Both the position numbers and the translations under genes were made by a program. Positions 1-11,379 of a DNA stretch of 64,000 bases are shown here, piece after piece (position 1 is the stretch's first letter; every line of letters begins with the position of its first letter). Under the pieces are notes generated by a model that was not told where the DNA came from, searched no databases, and saw nothing but the letters and a program-made list of their open reading frames with translations. Where the stretch lies: assembly GCF_958298935.1 (NCBI RefSeq), contig NC_084930.1, positions 21,798,001 to 21,862,000 of the forward strand. The letters are read 5' to 3'. Source of the stretch: Phragmites australis (taxonomy: Eukaryota; Streptophyta; Magnoliopsida; Poales; Poaceae).

Positions 1-2347
1 GTAAGGGTGAGCACATAATGTACTCAGTAAGTGTGGGAAAATAATGACATGCAGGCTTATATCAAGAATAGGCTGACACAAGGTATTATTTACTTAAATG
101 CGAGTAATGAAAACACATTTGGACTCGAAAGCATTAGACAAGTATTAAATGAATGTAACCCAACAATCCATCATCTAGCATGCGAGGTTCCCCACCCTGC
201 ATACCACAACCGTCTAGTACTCCCTGTACTAAGACCAAAACCAAACCTCCATCTAATCATGTGAGGATCCAAGTCTCTCATATCTGTGAGCACGGCTGTT
301 ATAACAGTTTTACACTCTGCAGAGGTTGTCCAACTTTACCCACGAGTCAGTGAATTCCATGTTGCCGTGTTTGCAAGACACTTAACACACGCCAGTGGTG
401 TGCCGCCAAGAATCACTGTATGACACTTTTCACTCACCAGAGACTAATCCAGTGTGTGTCTGCCCGCTAGGTTTCACCGCTAGGCTTTACGCAAGCAAAG
501 CTCTTACCCAGAAGCCCCCTTTTGTGCTGACCCAACGCACACTAGACAGACTCTAATCAGTATGTCACGCCTTACCCATATCAGCCTCGTGGTTGGTACG
601 TTACTTCTTGGGTTGTCACTCCATGAACCGGTCCTTACTTAGGTTACTTGAGCAAACACTAATCCAACGTCATAACCATGACAACTATCACCAACATCCC
701 TATGCTCAAGACCTAAGGTTTCATGTTGCTAAAACATCATCATATTAACCATCATTACTGCATATGTTCATTAGTCAAAACTATGACACTTCCCAACATC
801 CCAAAAGCAAGGCTAAGCAATCTATCCATAAAAGACTCCTAACCATAACCCATCTAGGTTCCAAGGGATGATAAGGGAATATCTAGGGAAAAACCCTAAC
901 ATAGGTGACTACCCATCATATTGACAGATATTGCATGCAGTTTTGTAAAATAAAACATTTAAAAACGTAGGTTCAATATGATCAAGGACACTTGCCTTCT
1001 CCTTGCTGCTGCTCAGTGTATTCTTGCTCCTGGTCTTGAGGTTCTTCAAATTGATCCGGGACGTTATCGGCTAATCGCACAATCACCGGCAAACAAATAA
1101 ACAAGATACACTAAGAACAAAGCACAAAACAAAAGAACAACGAGATAAAAACTAGATAAAAAGAAAGAACACTGAAAAACGAATCTATCGGCGCAAGAAT
1201 CGCTTAAATCGGAGTTACGATGAAAAAGTTAGAGCTAAAACAAGTCTAGGGTTAAATCTGGAAAAAGAAAATGGCTTATATGGAATTAACAGAAAGTTCA
1301 GAGACCTTTTTGTAAAAATAGAGGGACCTAAATGTAATTATGAAAAAGTATAGGGACCTAACTGCAAAAAGACAGGGCTCTTTTTGTTATTTCAGAAAAG
1401 TTCAGGGGCTAAATTGTAAAATTACCGATTAAGAGAATTATTTGGGATTTTTGGAATTATTTTTTAACTGGAAAAGCTTGAATTGCTGACTGAGCTGGCA
1501 TGGCTGACATGGCACGATGACAGGAATGCCACATCAGCATATATGTCGACGTGGCAAGATGAGGTGGCAAGGTACTGCTGACTGGTTTAAGTGGACAGGT
1601 GGCGGTATGGGATTGGTGGCCGAAGGGGTATAAAGGGTGATCTAATCTGGGCCGTGCGGACTAGATCGGACGGCTCAGGACAGATGGATACCGACGGGGA
1701 GGGAGTTCACGGCGGAGCCGAGCTCGGGCACGGCGGCGACACGCCGGAATTGGCCGGAACGGCGCTCCAGGGCGACGGCGGATCAACTTGGACACGGCAG
1801 CTGAGTCCGGGAGTAAGACGATTCCGACGGGCGGGCCCCACGTGGCGGTGACTCGGTGAAGGCGGCTCGGCGCGGAGCGTCTTCAGCGGCGGGCGGCAGC
1901 ACGACGCTGGGCTGGCTCGGGCGCACGGCGCGGTTTGCTGGGCCGAAGCAGGGGCGCGGCCTAGGCGGGAAGGGAAAGAGGAAAGCGGGCCGACGCGGGG
2001 AAATGGGCCAGAGAGAGAGGGGAGGGAGAGGGGGTTGGGCCGGGGAAAACGGGTCGAAAAAGGAAAACCAGCCCGCGAGAGGTTTTATTCTTTTTCTTTT
2101 TCTTTGAATTCAAAATTCAAATTCAAATTCAAAATCCAGGTAAAAACTCTTCAAATAAAACTCATCAAAAATCAAATAAAATACTACTTGCCTAATTCAA
2201 CATGAATGCAAAATATTCACTTATATTCTATATCATTTATATGTTCTTGCATATGAAAAAGGGTTTTCTCTCTTTTAAAATATTTAAACTCATTTTGAAT
2301 TTAATAAATATTGAGAAATTTTAGAATTGGAAAAATTAGGTGTTACA
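1..2347 (-). mobile_element. Gypsy-type LTR, family A copy 1 (5' part of LTR, cut by window edge)
   Basis: Read on the minus strand, the LTR starts at 2347 with TGTAACACC and runs left out of the window. It matches, in opposite orientation, the complete copy at 51359-55422: bases 260-350 correspond to about 54720-54800, and 957-1090 to about 53940-54060. It also matches the copy at 46350-49064. Several stretches of 1100-2300 are shorter or diverged, so the copy is degraded. The GC-rich block at 1600-2090 gives long open frames in all phases, but these are composition effects inside the LTR and not genes. No gag or pol sequence belongs to this copy within the window. Confidence 0.8.
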
Positions 2348-3891
2348 TATAATGTTGTACGTCCGGCTGTGGCAGCCGGGCGGTCGCGTCTAGAAGCATT
2401 GGATTTGGACTGCGGGGAGCGACGGTACTCTGCTCGTGACCCTCGCCTCGGCCGAGACGACGTGTTGGAATTGGGCTCGGTCTCGGTCGCGTCTCCGCCA
2501 GTCCGCCCACGCCGGGAGTGAAATTGTGAACCGATCGAGTGAATGAGCGACAGCGCCAGCCGCCGTGCGGTCGTTATTGCTCCGGGCCAATGACAAGTTA
2601 ATGCGCTGCTAATATAGCTTTGCGGGACCTGCAGGGAAGCTTGTGGGCCCTGCATGCCTCCTTTGTTCTTTCTTGTTTTCCCCGAGCAACACGCAATCAG
2701 ACAACGCGTCTGCGGAAGACAGGAGAAGTCATGCGTTCACTTTGTTCTTGGAGTACACCTGTTCTGCTACTACTAGTAGTAGTGGTGTAGTCGCCTGGCC
2801 TATTTTTTTTGTCATTTGAATTAATTAGTGATAATTTGACGAGGATATGTTACTTGCCTGCTCCAGTAGACTACTAGTACTCAACAGTCAACACAGTGTT
2901 TAAATACCGTCGAAATATATGCCCCTTAAGTTGTTAGCTCATGAGCGCTTGCAAAAAAAATAAAAAATAAAAAAAATCAATCACTTAATGGCTGATTTGG
3001 TTGGATTTGATGGAAGAGCCTAGAATGGTGATTCAAAAACTAGTTGTCCTTCAATCACTTGAAAAATTGTCAGACTCAAACTATATATCTACAAAACTAA
3101 AACAGCTAAGAGTTGTCACACCTTCATATTCGACTTGGCATTACGTTCGCATCTCGTGACTGGTGACTTCTGGCCCACTTAATCAGGTTTAGTTCGGTGA
3201 CCTATTTGAACTAAGATGAGTAGTTCTTCTGTGACAAGTGATGCAATTTTTATTCACATAAAGAAATAGGTCATCTTAGTTCAAATAGGTTCTATCCCGA
3301 ATACCCTGTAGAGAAGCAACGCATTTTTGCAACCCCTCATGCTAATACCGCTCAAGTACATTTTGCATTGTCAAATGTCAAAGTAAACCCGAAGCCAGTC
3401 CAGGTGAATGTGTAGTATGCCCGGTGTCGGAAAATAACACTTCATATGGATCTGTAAGAGCAATTGCACATTTGCAGTTCTAAGTCCCGATAATTCAAAA
3501 TTAGATCCCCCTAATCAAGTTAAACAAATGGCCTATTCTATTGGACAAATGGACCCAACTCGGCCCGTAATGCAAGTTTTTCGTGGCTCGACCACTGCCA
3601 GAGGCTCAGCGAGCATAAGGATTGAAGAGACTCAACTGCCAGAGGCCCAGCGACCTCTTGCGGTCCAAATTTCCTAGGATGTGTACCCCTATCAGCTTAC
3701 GTATGTAGCATTTTATTCTAAAGAACATAGGAATACATATGTCTCAAAATACAAACACTCAAAAGTGTGCAATCTCATAGCAGTTATACTTATGTGCCAT
3801 AATTGTGTGATTTGGGGCTATTTTGTGATTTTTAGCCATAATTATGGTGGTTCTGTTGGAGCAAGAACTATGGGTTGCCATTGTGTGTTGA
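2348..3891. other. Gene-flanking DNA without recognised gene
   Basis: No coding region is supported. The first 350 bases are GC-rich and unlike the LTR next to them; after that the sequence is AT-rich. The only clear structure is the 20-bp inverted repeat at 3200-3219/3271-3290, listed separately. Confidence 0.5.
3200..3290. repeat. Perfect 20-bp inverted repeat (hairpin)
   Basis: Bases 3200-3219 and 3271-3290 are exact reverse complements separated by 51 bases. The transcript could fold into a stem-loop. It may be a remnant of a small inverted-repeat transposon; no TSD was found. Confidence 0.7.
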
Positions 3892-5203
3892 GTTAATTAG
3901 ATCTATGCATTATATATTTTTTGTTTTAAAAAATGCCATTAGAAATATCAAAATTGGGCTAGTGTCATTACAATTTCCAAATAGTACGAAACATGCCACC
4001 GGTATACGTATTTTATATGTATTTTACAAGCATCTAGCATCTCTTCTTCCTGGCGACCTATCTTCTTCCTTCCATTCCCATTCATGGCCGCCAGCGGCAC
4101 CACCCAACATCTTTCCCTCATTCATATCCACCTGCTAGTCACAACTGCTAGCCGGTACACCACTTAGAACATTCAAATCTAGCCGGCGCTGGCCCAAACC
4201 AGAGCTGAGGCGGGAAAGGATGAACACGTGCGTGAGTCAAAGCGGACGCCGCATCGTGTGCTACAGTAGCAAGTGGCACATTAAAGTGGACGGACCATGC
4301 CCCGCAAAGGCTCCAGTGGAATTGCTTTCAGGCGCTATAGGAATGTGGGATCGAATCGGCCGGAGCAGACGAGCAACAAATTACAGACGGAATGGAGATC
4401 TCGTAATACTGTTCATAAAGGATGATTAGAGTTTTGAAAAAATAGGAGAGTAATGGAAGGTACAAAATAGGGTAGCCACTGGAGATAGAAAAAATATGTG
4501 ATAGTATAATAATGTTATAAGATATTGTAATAGTATTATAAGGGATAAATTTGTAGAGTATTTGCTGGAGATGGACTTAGGTGCCACCATCGAGTATGAC
4601 ATCTAGCAACTTATGAGAGAGGAGAGGGCGACCGAGAGTGTGGTGTAGGTGTGGCTGTTGGGATGGAGACGCGGTGAATGACGTCGGTGACTACCCGATG
4701 GTGGATATGACATGGCTAACGAATGGGTCATCAAGGATAGAGAGCGCGATCAGCTGGAGCTCCACAATGACAGCGAGGAGCGGCTCGTGTGGACCTAGCT
4801 ACTGTAGTTGAGCTCCATCTCTATCGGCATAGGACAAGCACACATGGAGGAGGTGGAGCTGGTGGCACTAACGAGCTTCTCCAGATCTATCAGTGCAGGA
4901 GAAGGATGCCATTCTCCTGAGATGCTAAGTTTGGGTAGCAAGAGAGAGAGAGGAGTAGAGACAAATGGAGTCACCGGAGGAGGACCTCGACTGGTGGCAG
5001 CAATGGAGGATGGGGAAAGGATCGAGGAGATGGGTGTGTTGGAGAAGAACACGAGGGTATTGATGCCCAAATTTTTATATAATGACATGTTTCAAGATGA
5101 ACCATGTACATGAGCCAAATTGTAATGGCACGGCTCAATTTCAATATTTATAATGATATTTTTTTAAAACGGGTAAAATTATAATGTTATGGATCTAATT
5201 AAC
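3892..5203. mobile_element. Candidate non-autonomous element with ~105-118 bp imperfect terminal inverted repeats
   Basis: The stretch 3892-3995 (starting GTTAATTAGATC) is matched in reverse complement by 5086-5203, at roughly 70 % identity by eye. Conserved blocks include GTTAATTAGATC, CCATTACAATTT-like and GAAACATG. Such long inverted ends are typical of MULE- or foldback-type elements. The ~1.1 kb between the arms has short open frames on both strands (for example 4808-5113 +), none with a recognisable domain. The 9-bp TSD expected of a MULE was not found, so the exact ends are uncertain. Confidence 0.45.
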
Positions 5204-6363
5204 CCTTGTTTATTTATAAATTCACACATATAAAATTCCCATGGCAATTATTAACACAATCATGATGATTCTTGTTTCTCATGTTTCCACATCTACCTCT
5301 ATGTCATGGATGACAACCCCTTACGCAAGGGAATTTCAGGTATTTCATGCTCCAGTGGTAGTACTCTTACGGTAAAAAATACTTGATGGTTTGGACATGA
5401 CAAGATCACCATTGTGTATTTTTATCACTCTTTTCTATTATAATATATTTATAAAATCTGATAAAGTTACGGGATTAAGGAAGTATTTTTAAAGATAAAT
5501 ATATATAATTTTTTATTTTTAAATTAAATATCTTAAAAGTTATTGGAAGCCAAATTTTATAAATTTGATTGAATCTTGTCTAAACATCAACTTTTTACGA
5601 CAGTTGGGAATATGTATAATCTTCCTTTGGAAAAACAGGACGTTCTAACAGGTCATCTAGCTTAGCCCTAGCAACAGGTCAGGTCAGGACCGGATGCAGC
5701 AAGTACACACCTAATCTGAAACCCAAATCGAAAAACCCGACACGGATCGAATCCACTTAATGAGTGAAAATATGCACTCGGCCCCGCACCCACCAGGGAC
5801 CCGATATCCGCATGGGGACCCACGGGGGGTGGTGGTGGCCAGGAGCTCCAGGCAGACGTGTTGGAGGCGGGTGGACGGTGGCGGCCGGGAGGCAGGTTGA
5901 CAAGAGGCGGCAGGCGATGGGTGTTGGCGGCCAACAACGGTTGGGAGGCGGGTGTGCGCGGGGCACCCGACTATTGCAGGAGACGGGCAGAAATCCAGCG
6001 CTAACTGGAGGATGCGAGTGAAAATCAACCCTCGCCCTGACCTGTTGTATGACCTCTATAGGTGAAAACCCTTAGATAAAAACCTAACTCCACGTTTATC
6101 TCCACCATAAATAAAACCTGTGGAAAACCGACTCAACCCGTCCCTTATGATACCCGTCCCGTTCCTAGTCTGGCTTATGAGACTAGCTGCTTCTCAGTTC
6201 AGTCCAAATTCCATCTCCCTCTGCCTCTTTCACACATTCTCACTCGAGCACACCTAGCTATCCACCCGAGTACAATTTAGTTCAGACACGCTCACCAGAA
6301 CACCAACTACCTAGCTAGCTATCCACCTGATCAAAGCTGAGCTAGCTCTCCTAGGAACCAACA
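5204..6363. promoter_or_regulatory. Upstream region and 5' leader of the GPI-anchored protein gene
   Basis: AT-rich to about 5640, then a GC-rich block (5670-6056) flanked by short inverted ACAGGTCAGG-type sequences that may be a small repeat insertion. An ATAAATAAA stretch near 6106 is the best TATA-like candidate. The pyrimidine-rich CTAGCTAGC-containing stretch at 6190-6360 is probably the 5' UTR. No upstream ATG frame of note lies directly before 6364. Confidence 0.4.
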
Positions 6364-9297
6364 ATGCGTGGCGTAGACCACCGCACCACCCTGCTGTTCG
6401 CCATCACCACCGGCCTCCTGCTGCTCGCCGCAGCGTCGCCGGCATTGCCCGACCCGGCGTTGCTCGAGGCATCGCTGCTCTTCCCGTCCGCGGGTGCCTC
6501 GCCGGCGCAGCCCGCGGCCCCGACCACGTCCACCATCCCGGCCTTCCCGGAGCAGTCCGAGGCCGCCGCTGCCACCTCCGTCTGCCAGCTCACCCCCTCC
6601 CCTCCGCTCCTCCCCGCCGTCCTCTCGTCCTGCAACGCCGACGCCGACGTCGGGGGCGCGCTCCCGCCGCGGCTGCGGTGCTGCCCCGCTCTCGCCGCGT
6701 GGCTGTACGCCGCGTACGCGCCCACCGCGCTTTCAGGCCGGGGCGGCAGCATCGGCGCCGGCGTCATCGGCGGGGACGCGGGGCGTTCGGTGGCCTCGTC
6801 GGCGGAGGCCGCTGCCGTGGTGGATCTGCCTGTGCTGCCGGACGACGCGGAGGAGTGCGCGGGCGCGGCGGACCGCGCGCTGCGGGCGGCGGGGGCGTCG
6901 ATCCCACGGCCGCAAGGGGGCAGCAGCAGGCCGGGCAATGGGACGGCGCCGTGCGACGTGGCGTTCTGCTACTGCGGTGTGCGGTTGCGGCGGCCGGCTT
7001 GCCCGGCACCGGCGGGCAGGATAGCGAGGAGACTGGAGAGGGACTGCGAGCAACCAGGGCTCGCCGCCTGCTCCAGGTGCCTCCGGACGCTCAACAAGGT
7101 GAGAGACACATAGCTTTCTCTTTCCCTTGGATGCTTCTTGTCTGGTACAATGAACTAGGTGTACCGTGCCATAGCTTTAGGTGAACATCTGAATCATCCC
7201 ATAGCTTTCTCTCTAGACAATGTGCCAGCATTTTTTTTACTGGAAACGGAGGATTACTGGTATCCTCAGTGCTGGTGATAGAATCATTTCATCGTGCTAC
7301 TTTTTCTTTAAAAAAGAAGAAGAAACTGTTCTTTTTCATTTTTAGATGTTAAGGAGTGTGCAATCTATCATTTCACTGATTCTTTACGTTCTATAATTTC
7401 AAAAAAGTAGTACATAATATCAAACATGGGATGGTTCAGATGGCATTTGTAGTATGCTAACCTAAAATACTGTAGATGGCATTTCTAGTGCAGTAAGTAG
7501 GATAAAGGGTAGTACTATCTGTCACCAACATTGTGTTCCATTTCAGAGAAATATGGAATATAAGAAAAAGAAGTACATTTAACTAGGCAGAGCCACATAT
7601 TTCAGAGATGGCATTTCCTTTTGTATGCTGTGTATCATCTTCATATCCAAAGCCTAGTTGAGAAACAAGGCAATCTTGAGCTGTCATTTTTTTACTGAAC
7701 AAAAATTCAGAACGTATATCCATGAGAATAGACAAAGAGGCGGTCCCAGTATTTATTGATGGCAAACAAAAAGTCCAGGAAAAAGTCATGCAGAGTTCAC
7801 AGGATCTCTATTCTCTAGTACGTGTATGTACTCCGTACTAGAATGCCAGCGAATATAACACAATAGTTCCCCATGTAAACAGGTAAATCGCTGTCCTAGT
7901 GATATGTCCTGCAACTCTGTAAGTCTCTGGAAGAATTTGTTCCTGCAGGTCTGGGAGAATTTGTTTCGTAATTCTGAACAAAGTACAAACGGATGATATG
8001 AAAATTTTAAATAACTATTCTGAGCAGCGTAATGCTAGTCATGGAGTAGTGGTATGCGCTGCTCTACCAAAGTTACCTCCACTATTTATGTTTCCGATTC
8101 TTCAGATGTAAAAAATGCTAGTCCTGACTTGTTGTAGGCTCGGTTATTTTCCTTGTAAGTAGTAAGTTCCAGTGATGACGAACACTGCGAGCAATTCCTG
8201 AATAGTTTTCAGTGATATCGGCATCTATGAACAGGCTTGTTAGTTTAGTACTGAACTCTACAGGCTTGCACAGTGTGAAAATAGATAAAGATCAGTAACT
8301 GGATGGTAGGTAACTAAAGTTCACACTGTACAGTAGTATTACTCCAGTCCAGTGGCTTGCTGCACGTGAACTGCTTTCGCTGATTCATCTGTATCGCCCT
8401 CGAATGATGAGATTTCTAGCGAAAATTGCGGGCCTCATGGTTGTGTAGGGCCTGGAGCATGATTTGCTCCAGAACACCATGCCGGCCGGGACCCTTTACC
8501 ACTTTCACTTTGGTCGTCTGCTTTACCATTCCGGTTCAGGGCTCCATGGTGGATGCCTCTTGCTTGCCTTTCCTTCCATCTCCTTTTTCACCTAAAAAGT
8601 CTCACAATCACAGGTCACTACTAACCCCTCTTCCATCTCCTTTTTCACCTAAAAAGTCTCACAATCACAGGTCGCTACTAACCCCTCGGAACCAGACTGA
8701 ATCCTATGCTTTGCTAGTAACCTGTGAGCTCATCTCAAGGAGAAGGATGCTCTGTTTTACTCTTACTGAGTGATGCGCCATGCGGTCACCTGAGGTTTTC
8801 AGAGTCCCAAGAAATGTGAGGCCGCGTGGGCCAACTGTTTCGAGAGTGAGGCCACCAGGATGGCCATGGCTTCTCCACTGAAATCTTTGTCATGCTATAA
8901 ACAAATCGCTGTGAATTTCTTACTGATGATATCGCTGTACTTTCGGTCGTTGCAGCTGGGCGCCAACGCCGGCGGGAAGAACAACGCCACGTCGTCGGCG
9001 AAGGCCAAGCAGCAGAGGCAGCGCGACTGCCAGCTCATGGGGCTGACGTGGCTGCTGCAGCGGAATGCCATGCGGTACCGCGAGGCGGCCACGGCGGTGA
9101 TCCACGCGCTGATGGCGGCCGACGAGGCCGGGGCCGGCCACCCCGCCACCTGCTCGCTCCCCGTCGACGACGAACTGCCCGTTGCCGTCGGCTCCTCGCA
9201 GATCAACGGCGCCGCCGCCGCCTCCACCGTTGGCCGTCTCCTGCAACCGGTCCTGGTTGCCACTTCCCTCGTCGTCCTCTTGTCGCGGTGCTTCTGA
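6364..9297 (+). CDS. GPI-anchored SPARK-type protein, At4g28100-like (2 exons, 358 aa)
   Basis: Coding exons are 6364-7098 and 8956-9297. The intron has GT (7099) and AG (8955) ends and lies in phase 0, giving 358 residues. The N-terminus is a signal peptide (hydrophobic core about residues 9-24). Next come a Cys-containing SPARK-like region (C74, C90, C106-C107), the motif LPVLPDD (155-161), then [12 protein letters not shown] (197-208) and a Cys cluster at 228-239. Exon 2 carries the family motif [11 protein letters not shown] (269-279). The C-terminus is hydrophobic (about 340-356) behind a small-residue stretch NGAAAAS (329-335), as expected of a GPI-attachment signal. NGT (192) and NAT (255) are possible glycosylation sites. 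Plant members are plasma-membrane or cell-wall proteins without a known biochemical activity. Exon 1 is very GC-rich, as is usual in grasses. All cysteine-bearing family blocks are present, so the gene looks intact. The start is the first in-frame ATG directly before the signal peptide. Confidence 0.88.
7099..8955 (+). other. Intron of the GPI-anchored protein gene
   Basis: 1857 bases, beginning GTGAGA after AACAAG and ending TCGTTGCAG. It joins codon 245 to codon 246 without shifting the frame, and the joined product matches the family on both sides. AT-rich overall. It contains a 57-bp tandem duplication, listed separately. No transposon with clear ends was seen inside. Confidence 0.85.
8573..8686. 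repeat. 57-bp tandem duplication in the intron
   Basis: Unit 8573-8629 is repeated directly at 8630-8686 with a single difference (A to G in GGTCACTAC / GGTCGCTAC). Near-identity implies a young duplication. The period is a multiple of three, so an intronic open frame (8426-8773) shows a 19-residue repeat, but there is no other sign that this frame is coding. Confidence 0.95.
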
Positions 9298-9416
9298 TGA
9301 TGAAACGAAATTAATCTGCGTCGCGTGATTTCTTTGTTATTTAGTTCATTGCAGTGTTGGTGTTAGTTCAGGGAAGATTGAGAATTAAGATGTTGCTTCG
9401 AAGTTGTGCACTTCAT

Positions 9417-11046
9417 TGTCACAGGCCCAATTAGATTTATAACACATCAGGGTCGTTAAAAACCTGGGATACCACTAAACTACGCAACCTACAATTTATC
9501 ATAATAATAAAAAAATGGCAGCATCTCCTCTGTAAAAATAAGCATCGCGGAAGTATTAACACAGATAAACAAGATATGCAAAATATCACAATAACGGATA
9601 GAAACATCCTAACATGAACCCAAAGGAAAAATATTAAGTTTAACTTCACCACCATACTTTAAACTCCAAACGTACGACTCTAAGGACAAAACTTTATTTA
9701 TTATTACAGCACAATGATAAAAAGAATATAGGCATGAAGTGCAAAACAGCACACACGCATTAGTTTGACAGGAGCAGCCGTACTTATCTTTTTCGTAACT
9801 ATTTTTCTACCATAGATATAATAGCAAACGAATACATTTTCGGAAACTACAGAACAAGGGCTACAACTTTCGTTGAGACGACACAATTTTCTCATGCCTC
9901 TAAGGTCTCCTAAATGATATAGCAAAACAACCCTAGAAACCTGTCGTTAATTTCAGACAGCGGCCACCCAAACTTGTTTATCTCCCGAAATACGAAACGA
10001 AAAAATCTAAAATTTTGTGGACATGTAGATAATAACAGAAGCTTCAACTTTTGTATAATTTGGATCTACAGAAAATATCATTATCATGGCCTAATCGAGC
10101 TCTGAACATTCAATACTGAAATCTGTCAATTGATCGATTGCAGAAAATTCAGAATAGCATAACCGGAGCTATATCAAACGAAAAATTTCATACTACACAC
10201 CATTGGAAATATTAACAAATCCTCTACAACTTCCTAGTTATTCTGAAAAACTGGTTTGGCCTCTAAGATTCCCAAAAACTGAATAGATCTAACACTGATA
10301 GAAATTCGACAGAGGTACAACAGTTAGATTCAGACAGCAATATCTCCTAAACCACATAGCCAAAATTTTTGAAATTTCACTGGTAGCTAGGTTTCAACGT
10401 TATCTAAAACTTTCTAGTTGATCATATCCACAGGAAAAATCATCTAGGTCACCGAAACATCAAGAACACTCACACTGCTCAACCTGCCTGCGCGCAGAAA
10501 CTCAGTTCGACCCCAAACCACAAATTCCCCTAACAAAAACCTCTCAAACCAAGATCTACCGGTCATAATCATCAACCAAAACATGAATAACGGCAGGGGA
10601 ATTATTACCTTAGGGCACCACAGCAAGAAAACTCCAAAATCCCCTAGCTCCAAACCTCTTCTTCCCCTCTTCTCCTTGATTTCCTTGCTGCCTTTCCCTT
10701 CCCCTTCTTCTCCTCTTTCTTTCTCTTCTCTCTACTGCACAAGAGCAACAGCAGGGGGGGGGGGGTGGCGGCATAAAAGAGAGACGGCTAGGGTTTGGCG
10801 GGGTGGAGGGGTAAAAGAAGGGGGGGGGGGGCGCATGGGCCTTTGGGGGAGGGGCTGGGCTAACCGGCCCAAGCCCAGGTTGGCTCAGCCCACTCTCATG
10901 TTTAAAGCTTCTCTATTTTAAAAGAAATGCACTGCTGCAATTTTTCCTCACTTTCTTCTCTTTTCTTTCCCGGCGAGAGCGATTCAATACCCAAAAAACC
11001 GGAAACGACGACTTCCAATTTCCTTCCAAAATTTTAGGGCATTACA
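9417..11046 (-). mobile_element. Probable gypsy solo LTR beside the 3' end of the GPI gene
   Basis: On the minus strand this starts TGTAATGCCC (11046) and ends GGCCTGTGACA (9417). The ends resemble those of LTR family A, and the composition is similar: AT-rich first part, then a GC- and pyrimidine-rich block at 10640-10900. It starts 120 bases after the stop codon of the GPI gene. No 5-bp target duplication is visible, so one end may be wrong. Two guanine runs (around 10756 and 10821) are low-complexity sequence. Confidence 0.5.
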
Positions 11047-11379
11047 AGATTCCACCAATTCACCACAAACCCACAAGTATATTTTCAACTCCAACACCGG
11101 CTATAAGTATTTCGAGGATACAATTGAGAAGAATAGGAAGCATAGACTAGTAATAGCAATCTAGACTGGAAAGAAGCATGAAATGGGAGTAGAAGAATCA
11201 GATTTGAGGAGGGCAACAACAGAGAGGAAGAGGAGCCGAGGCCTGAGTGTGCTCATCTGTTCGTCGATGCCCTTCTAGCCTTTCTTCTCCCCTTTTGTAC
11301 GTGACTTTTTTTCCTTTGGGTGGGTCTGCGATCTAGGCTAGCCAGCCTAGGTCTGTCACGGCCTATGGCCAGTATGACA
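11047..11379 (-). mobile_element. Start of a second minus-strand LTR (3' LTR fragment)
   Basis: On the minus strand a purine run, TGGGGGAGGAA (11390-11380), is followed by TGTCATACTGG at 11379. This is the usual arrangement of polypurine tract and 3' LTR start. The LTR then runs to 11047, where it meets the other LTR. Either the second LTR interrupted this one, or 9417-11379 is a single LTR. Confidence 0.45.

Noticed and set aside
1591..2655. Gly/Arg-rich frames on both strands
   Set aside because: GC-rich part of LTR A1 and of the DNA next to it; residue content only reflects composition.
4795..5113. Two ~100-codon frames on opposite strands
   Set aside because: Mutually antisense, no family, inside the candidate foldback element.
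6494..7184. Long open frames overlapping exon 1 of the GPI gene in other phases and on the minus strand
   Set aside because: Exon 1 is very GC-rich, so stops are rare in all frames. Only the frame at 6364 has a signal peptide and the conserved cysteine motifs.
8426..8773. 115-codon plus-strand frame with a 19-residue repeat
   Set aside because: Lies within the intron, and the repeat comes from the 57-bp duplication. No family match, and splicing of the surrounding gene explains the region.
8895..9263. Minus-strand and alternative-phase frames over exon 2
   Set aside because: Shadows of the GC-rich exon; the plus frame ending at 9297 carries the family motif and the GPI signal.
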